The position numbers and the translations under genes were made by a program. A stretch of DNA of 8,064 nucleotides from Verrucomicrobiota bacterium. GTDB taxonomy: Bacteria; Verrucomicrobiota; Verrucomicrobiia; Verrucomicrobiales; Verrucomicrobiaceae. A model generated the notes under the pieces. That model saw only the letters and a list, made by a program, of their open reading frames with translations, was not told the origin of the DNA and did no database searches. Below are positions 5,773-8,064 of this stretch, piece by piece (position 1 is the first letter of the stretch; every line of letters begins with the position of its first letter). The DNA is taken from positions 1 to 8,064 of the forward strand of contig VFKY01000157.1 of assembly GCA_009885275.1 (NCBI GenBank), in the 5' to 3' direction.

Positions 5773-6471
5773 ATGAATTTTTCCTTCATTATATTGTTCG
5801 TTGGCACAATGGCTATGTCTCTCTGGGCAGCATGGCGCGTTAAAAGTGTTTATCGCCGTTATCTACAAGTCCCTGCATTATCCGGCATAACTGGCGCTGA
5901 GGCTGCCGCTCAAATGCTCAGTAAGGCTGGTATTCATGATGTTGAAATTGTAGCGCACAACGAAATGCTCGGAGATCATTATGACCCTACCCACAAGCGT
6001 CTCGTGCTCTCAAAAGAGAACTATCACGGCTCCTCGGTAGCGGCCCTCGGGGTTGCAGCTCACGAGGCAGGACACGCACTTCAACATAAGGAAGCCTACG
6101 CGCCGTTGCAATGGCGCATGGCCTCAGTCGGCATGACCAATATTGCCAGTCAAATCGCCATGTGGTTGCCACTGCTTGGTATATTCACAGGCTTTATCTC
6201 ACCGTACACGGCAGCATGGATTTTGTCACTCGCTTGGGGCGTGATCATGCTCTTCAATCTCATCACTCTGCCCGTGGAATTCGATGCCTCACGTCGTGCG
6301 AAGATCGCCTTGGGCAATATGGGTATGATAACGTCTCCCGAGGAGGCAAACGGTGTTAACAAGGTGCTCAATGCCGCTGCATGGACTTATGTCGCAGCCT
6401 TCATCACCTCTTTGGGATATTTACTCATTCATCTGTTGCCCATGTTAACCGGCAGTAGACGCGACGAGTAG
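5773..6471 (+). CDS. YugP-like membrane zinc metallopeptidase (Zn_peptidase_2 family)
   Basis: This 232-residue integral-membrane protein resembles Bacillus YugP. The N-terminal segment is hydrophobic (about 3-20) and followed by the family's WRVKSVYRRY. The zincin motif H97-E-A-G-H101 lies in GVAAHEAGHALQH; the two histidines should bind zinc and E98 should be catalytic. E169 in LPVEFDASRRA is the likely third ligand. Further membrane segments lie at about 123-143, 147-168 and 203-224. The ATG at 5773 was chosen because the family begins directly at the first membrane helix; an in-frame ATG at 5728 would add 15 residues with no counterpart known to me. No ribosome binding site is seen at either. 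It is the only plus-strand gene, divergent from the sulfatase, and converges on the next gene with 7 nt between stop codons. Its physiological substrate is unknown. Confidence 0.9.
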   Translation: MNFSFIILFVGTMAMSLWAAWRVKSVYRRYLQVPALSGITGAEAAAQMLSKAGIHDVEIVAHNEMLGDHYDPTHKRLVLSKENYHGSSVAALGVAAHEAGHALQHKEAYAPLQWRMASVGMTNIASQIAMWLPLLGIFTGFISPYTAAWILSLAWGVIMLFNLITLPVEFDASRRAKIALGNMGMITSPEEANGVNKVLNAAAWTYVAAFITSLGYLLIHLLPMLTGSRRDE

Positions 6472-6478
6472 ATCATCC

Positions 6479-7594
6479 TCAAATCACCGGTTCTAGTACG
6501 TCCTGATATTTCTGATGCCATTCGCGATAAACCACGGGTGAAATTTCACTGGGCTTAATTTCACTGCGACCGCCCCAAAACACATTGGTGTAGAGCACAG
6601 GGATACCAATGCTTTCAAGGTGCTTATCGATGGCGGCTTTATGAATCAATACTTTTTCTTTATCCGTTCCATGCACCACCCCCATGATGTTGGCATTGGC
6701 AAAACGCGGCCCACCTTCACGCCAATACGCATGCGTCATGATATGATGGCGACCAACTTCGCTGCCTGCACGTTGTTGCATTCCTTCTTCGACACGCCAA
6801 TGAAACAGGGCATTGAAACGAGTGACACGAACACCCGTTTGAGAAGGTTTCACATGCTCTAGAAAAGTAGAGAAGCGCCCCAATATCCCCTTCTTATCAA
6901 AACCTTCCGCGACTTCACAGAAACGCTCCAAACTGACGCCCGCTTCCCTCGCCCTACCAGCCCACACTTCTTCGACAACTTCATCAGGCGTAAGATCGCG
7001 CTTCATGGCGACCAACACCTTCCATTCCTCATCACTTAATTCAACGATGTCTGGCGTAATCATTTCTGCAGGTACATCTGCCTTGTCTCCAGGCTCCATG
7101 GTTTTACGACGCACATGACCGACTCCAAGTGCAAAAATACCTTTGGGCTGCATGATAATGTATTCTTCAGCTCCTACCAGACGCTTGAGTACTTCACAGT
7201 GATCGGCAATCTGCTTTCCTTGGGGCACTTTCACCGTGGTCCATAATCTGAAATCAGAACCGCTCACTTCGCGATCTGTCGAACGCAGCACCACGTGACC
7301 ACTGAAGGGATCTTGATGAAACATGAATTCAAAAGCAGCCTCCAGTTTTTCGTTGGGGATATTCCAAGCCACAAGACCACCATCGGCCAGCTTGTTAGCG
7401 AGAAGCGTTTGGCGCACCCGACGGATCACCCCAGCCTCCAGCATGGCTTTGATTTGCTCAAGAACCGAAGCAAGTGGCAGTCCGCTTTTATCTGCGACAA
7501 AATTAAAGGGATAACGATGAAAGCCTTTGATTTGATCCTCAGAAACTTCGAGGATTTTACTATTGATGGGATCGGTATGTTCGATGGAAATCAT
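6479..7594 (-). CDS. Duplicated Lrp/AsnC-type protein, siroheme decarboxylase (NirDL/AhbAB)-like
   Basis: This 371-residue cytoplasmic protein is built from two similar halves. Each has an N-terminal helix-turn-helix-like segment (about 23-61, ending GVIRRV, and about 186-240, ending GILGRF) followed by an AsnC-like alpha/beta domain (about 62-165 and 250-345). The segments SGHVVLRST...FRLWTTVKVP and HHIMTHAYWR...NIMGVVHGTDKE correspond to the H-x-Y-x-R and YNLW/MVHG regions of NirD, NirL, AhbA and AhbB. Those proteins decarboxylate siroheme to didecarboxysiroheme on the way to heme d1 or archaeal-type heme. A single chain carrying both halves resembles the NirDL fusion of some denitrifiers. 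No heme, nir or cobalamin gene is adjacent, and a transcription-regulator role cannot be excluded. A candidate promoter lies at 7636-7665. No ribosome binding site precedes the ATG at 7592-7594. Confidence 0.65.
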   Translation of the reverse strand: MISIEHTDPINSKILEVSEDQIKGFHRYPFNFVADKSGLPLASVLEQIKAMLEAGVIRRVRQTLLANKLADGGLVAWNIPNEKLEAAFEFMFHQDPFSGHVVLRSTDREVSGSDFRLWTTVKVPQGKQIADHCEVLKRLVGAEEYIIMQPKGIFALGVGHVRRKTMEPGDKADVPAEMITPDIVELSDEEWKVLVAMKRDLTPDEVVEEVWAGRAREAGVSLERFCEVAEGFDKKGILGRFSTFLEHVKPSQTGVRVTRFNALFHWRVEEGMQQRAGSEVGRHHIMTHAYWREGGPRFANANIMGVVHGTDKEKVLIHKAAIDKHLESIGIPVLYTNVFWGGRSEIKPSEISPVVYREWHQKYQDVLEPVI

Positions 7595-7635
7595 ATAATA
7601 ATAAGTAGGAAAATGATAACGACTGTCGGTAACAA

Positions 7636-7665
7636 TTTATACAGTAACCATGAATGAAAGTGTAA
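7636..7665 (-). promoter_or_regulatory. Candidate promoter of the NirDL-like gene
   Basis: On the minus strand, TTACAC (7660-7665, 4 of 6 to the -35 consensus) lies 18 nt before TATAAA (7636-7641, 5 of 6 to the -10 consensus). The predicted start near 7629 gives a leader of about 35 nt. The site lies in the 131-nt gap between ftsY and this gene. Confidence 0.4.
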
Positions 7666-7683
7666 TTACGAAATAAACATCTT

Positions 7684-7698
7684 AGATTCAGGGAATCT
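7684..7698 (-). terminator. Short hairpin downstream of ftsY, weak terminator candidate
   Basis: AGATTC (7684-7689) and GAATCT (7693-7698) form a perfect 6-bp stem with a 3-nt loop, 28 nt after the ftsY stop codon. On the minus strand it is followed by AAGATGTTTATTTCG, which is only loosely T-rich. The stem is short and AT-rich, so termination would be weak at best. Confidence 0.28.
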
Positions 7699-7725
7699 CC
7701 ATTCAAATCTTGTGATTGCTTATGC

Positions 7726-8064
7726 TCACAACATTTGATCAAGATACTCCACCGCATCGAAAGGCTTGAAGTCATCCACCTGCTCGCCCGTGCCAACGAA
7801 ACGTGCCGGAACGCCGAGCTCCTGTTGAATGGAAACAATGATGCCACCCTTGCCGCTACCATCCAGCTTGGTAACGATCACACCGGAAAGTGGTGCCACC
7901 TTATGAAATTCGCGCGTCTGTTGAAGCGCGTTCCCCCCTGTGGTCGCATCCACCACGAGAAGAACTTCATGAGGTGCGGTCGCATCTTTCTTACCCAATG
8001 TGCGCTGAATTTTACGCAGTTCTTCCATGAGGTTATGGCGAGTATGCAAGCGGCCTGCCGTATC
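7726..8064 (-). CDS. ftsY: Signal recognition particle receptor FtsY, C-terminal part (partial)
   Basis: Only the last 112 codons are in the window; the frame stays open to the right edge, so the start lies beyond it. FtsY is the membrane-associated GTPase that receives ribosome-SRP complexes and delivers nascent membrane proteins to the translocon. The piece begins exactly at the G3 motif DTAGR (8050-8064), continues LHTRHNLMEELRKI, contains the VDATTGG segment, the G4 motif TKLDGSGKGG, and the closing G5 region GTGEQVDDFKPFD near the C-terminus. LHTR after DTAGR and the DDFKPFD ending fit FtsY better than its homologue Ffh, which would continue into a methionine-rich M domain. No C-terminal extension is present. 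A weak hairpin follows at 7684-7698. Confidence 0.96.
   Translation of the reverse strand, partial: DTAGRLHTRHNLMEELRKIQRTLGKKDATAPHEVLLVVDATTGGNALQQTREFHKVAPLSGVIVTKLDGSGKGGIIVSIQQELGVPARFVGTGEQVDDFKPFDAVEYLDQML

Noticed and set aside
6447..6492. AACCGG/CCGGTT inverted repeat spanning the two convergent stop codons as a bidirectional terminator
   Set aside because: The stem is only 6 bp with a 34-nt loop and no T-tract on either side; part of each arm is coding sequence.
7295..7657. A 120-codon plus-strand frame
   Set aside because: It is antisense to the N-terminal half of the NirDL-like protein and has no family resemblance.
7560..7862. A 100-codon minus-strand frame overlapping ftsY and the gap after it
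   Set aside because: It is out of frame with ftsY, whose G3, G4 and G5 motifs define the true reading frame; the translation is low-complexity and unrecognised.

Overview
The window looks like chromosomal DNA of a Verrucomicrobia-type bacterium (PVC group), probably an aerobic marine or polysaccharide-degrading one. This is an inference from gene content: two secreted family-S1 sulfatases, a secreted cysteine-repeat miniprotein, a composite REP-like hairpin element, an orphan NirDL/AhbAB-like protein, and start codons without Shine-Dalgarno sequences. No ribosomal RNA or other firm taxonomic marker is present. Base composition is moderate and shows no abrupt change that would mark a recently acquired island.

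Layout, left to right. A four-unit imperfect decamer repeat (6-45) abuts the 3' side of a tRNA-Val(CAC) gene on the minus strand (55-129). A strong hairpin (204-241) lies downstream of a 62-residue exported Cys-rich protein (267-455, minus). A secreted sulfatase with the standard C-x-P-S-R maturation motif follows (610-2151, minus), with a good sigma-70-like promoter in front (2184-2213). Next comes a 108-bp element of four hairpins with inverted-repeat ends (2221-2328). A three-gene minus-strand cluster follows: GNAT acetyltransferase (3607-4209), nitrilase-family amidohydrolase (2741-3619, overlapping the GNAT gene by 13 nt) and the mechanosensitive channel mscL (2344-2718). Upstream is a second secreted sulfatase (4266-5543, minus) whose maturation motif has Leu in place of the usual Arg. 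A divergent promoter region (about 5547-5772) separates it from a YugP-type membrane zinc metallopeptidase (5773-6471, plus), the only plus-strand gene. That gene converges on a duplicated AsnC/siroheme-decarboxylase-like protein (6479-7594, minus). The window ends in the C-terminal part of ftsY (7726-8064, minus, cut by the window edge).

How the genes fit together. The two sulfatases would act outside the cytoplasm, removing sulfate esters from polysaccharides or glycans. No sulfatase-maturing enzyme, glycoside hydrolase or transporter is present, so they must rely on functions encoded elsewhere. The GNAT and nitrilase genes look like a split form of a two-domain protein known as a single chain in other bacteria, so a joint role is likely although the substrate is unknown. 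mscL (osmotic safety valve), ftsY (membrane-protein targeting), the YugP-like peptidase and the tRNA are housekeeping or envelope genes. Nothing in the window is a phage, CRISPR or recognisable defence system. The most unusual items are the composite hairpin element, the variant sulfatase and the orphan NirDL-like fusion.
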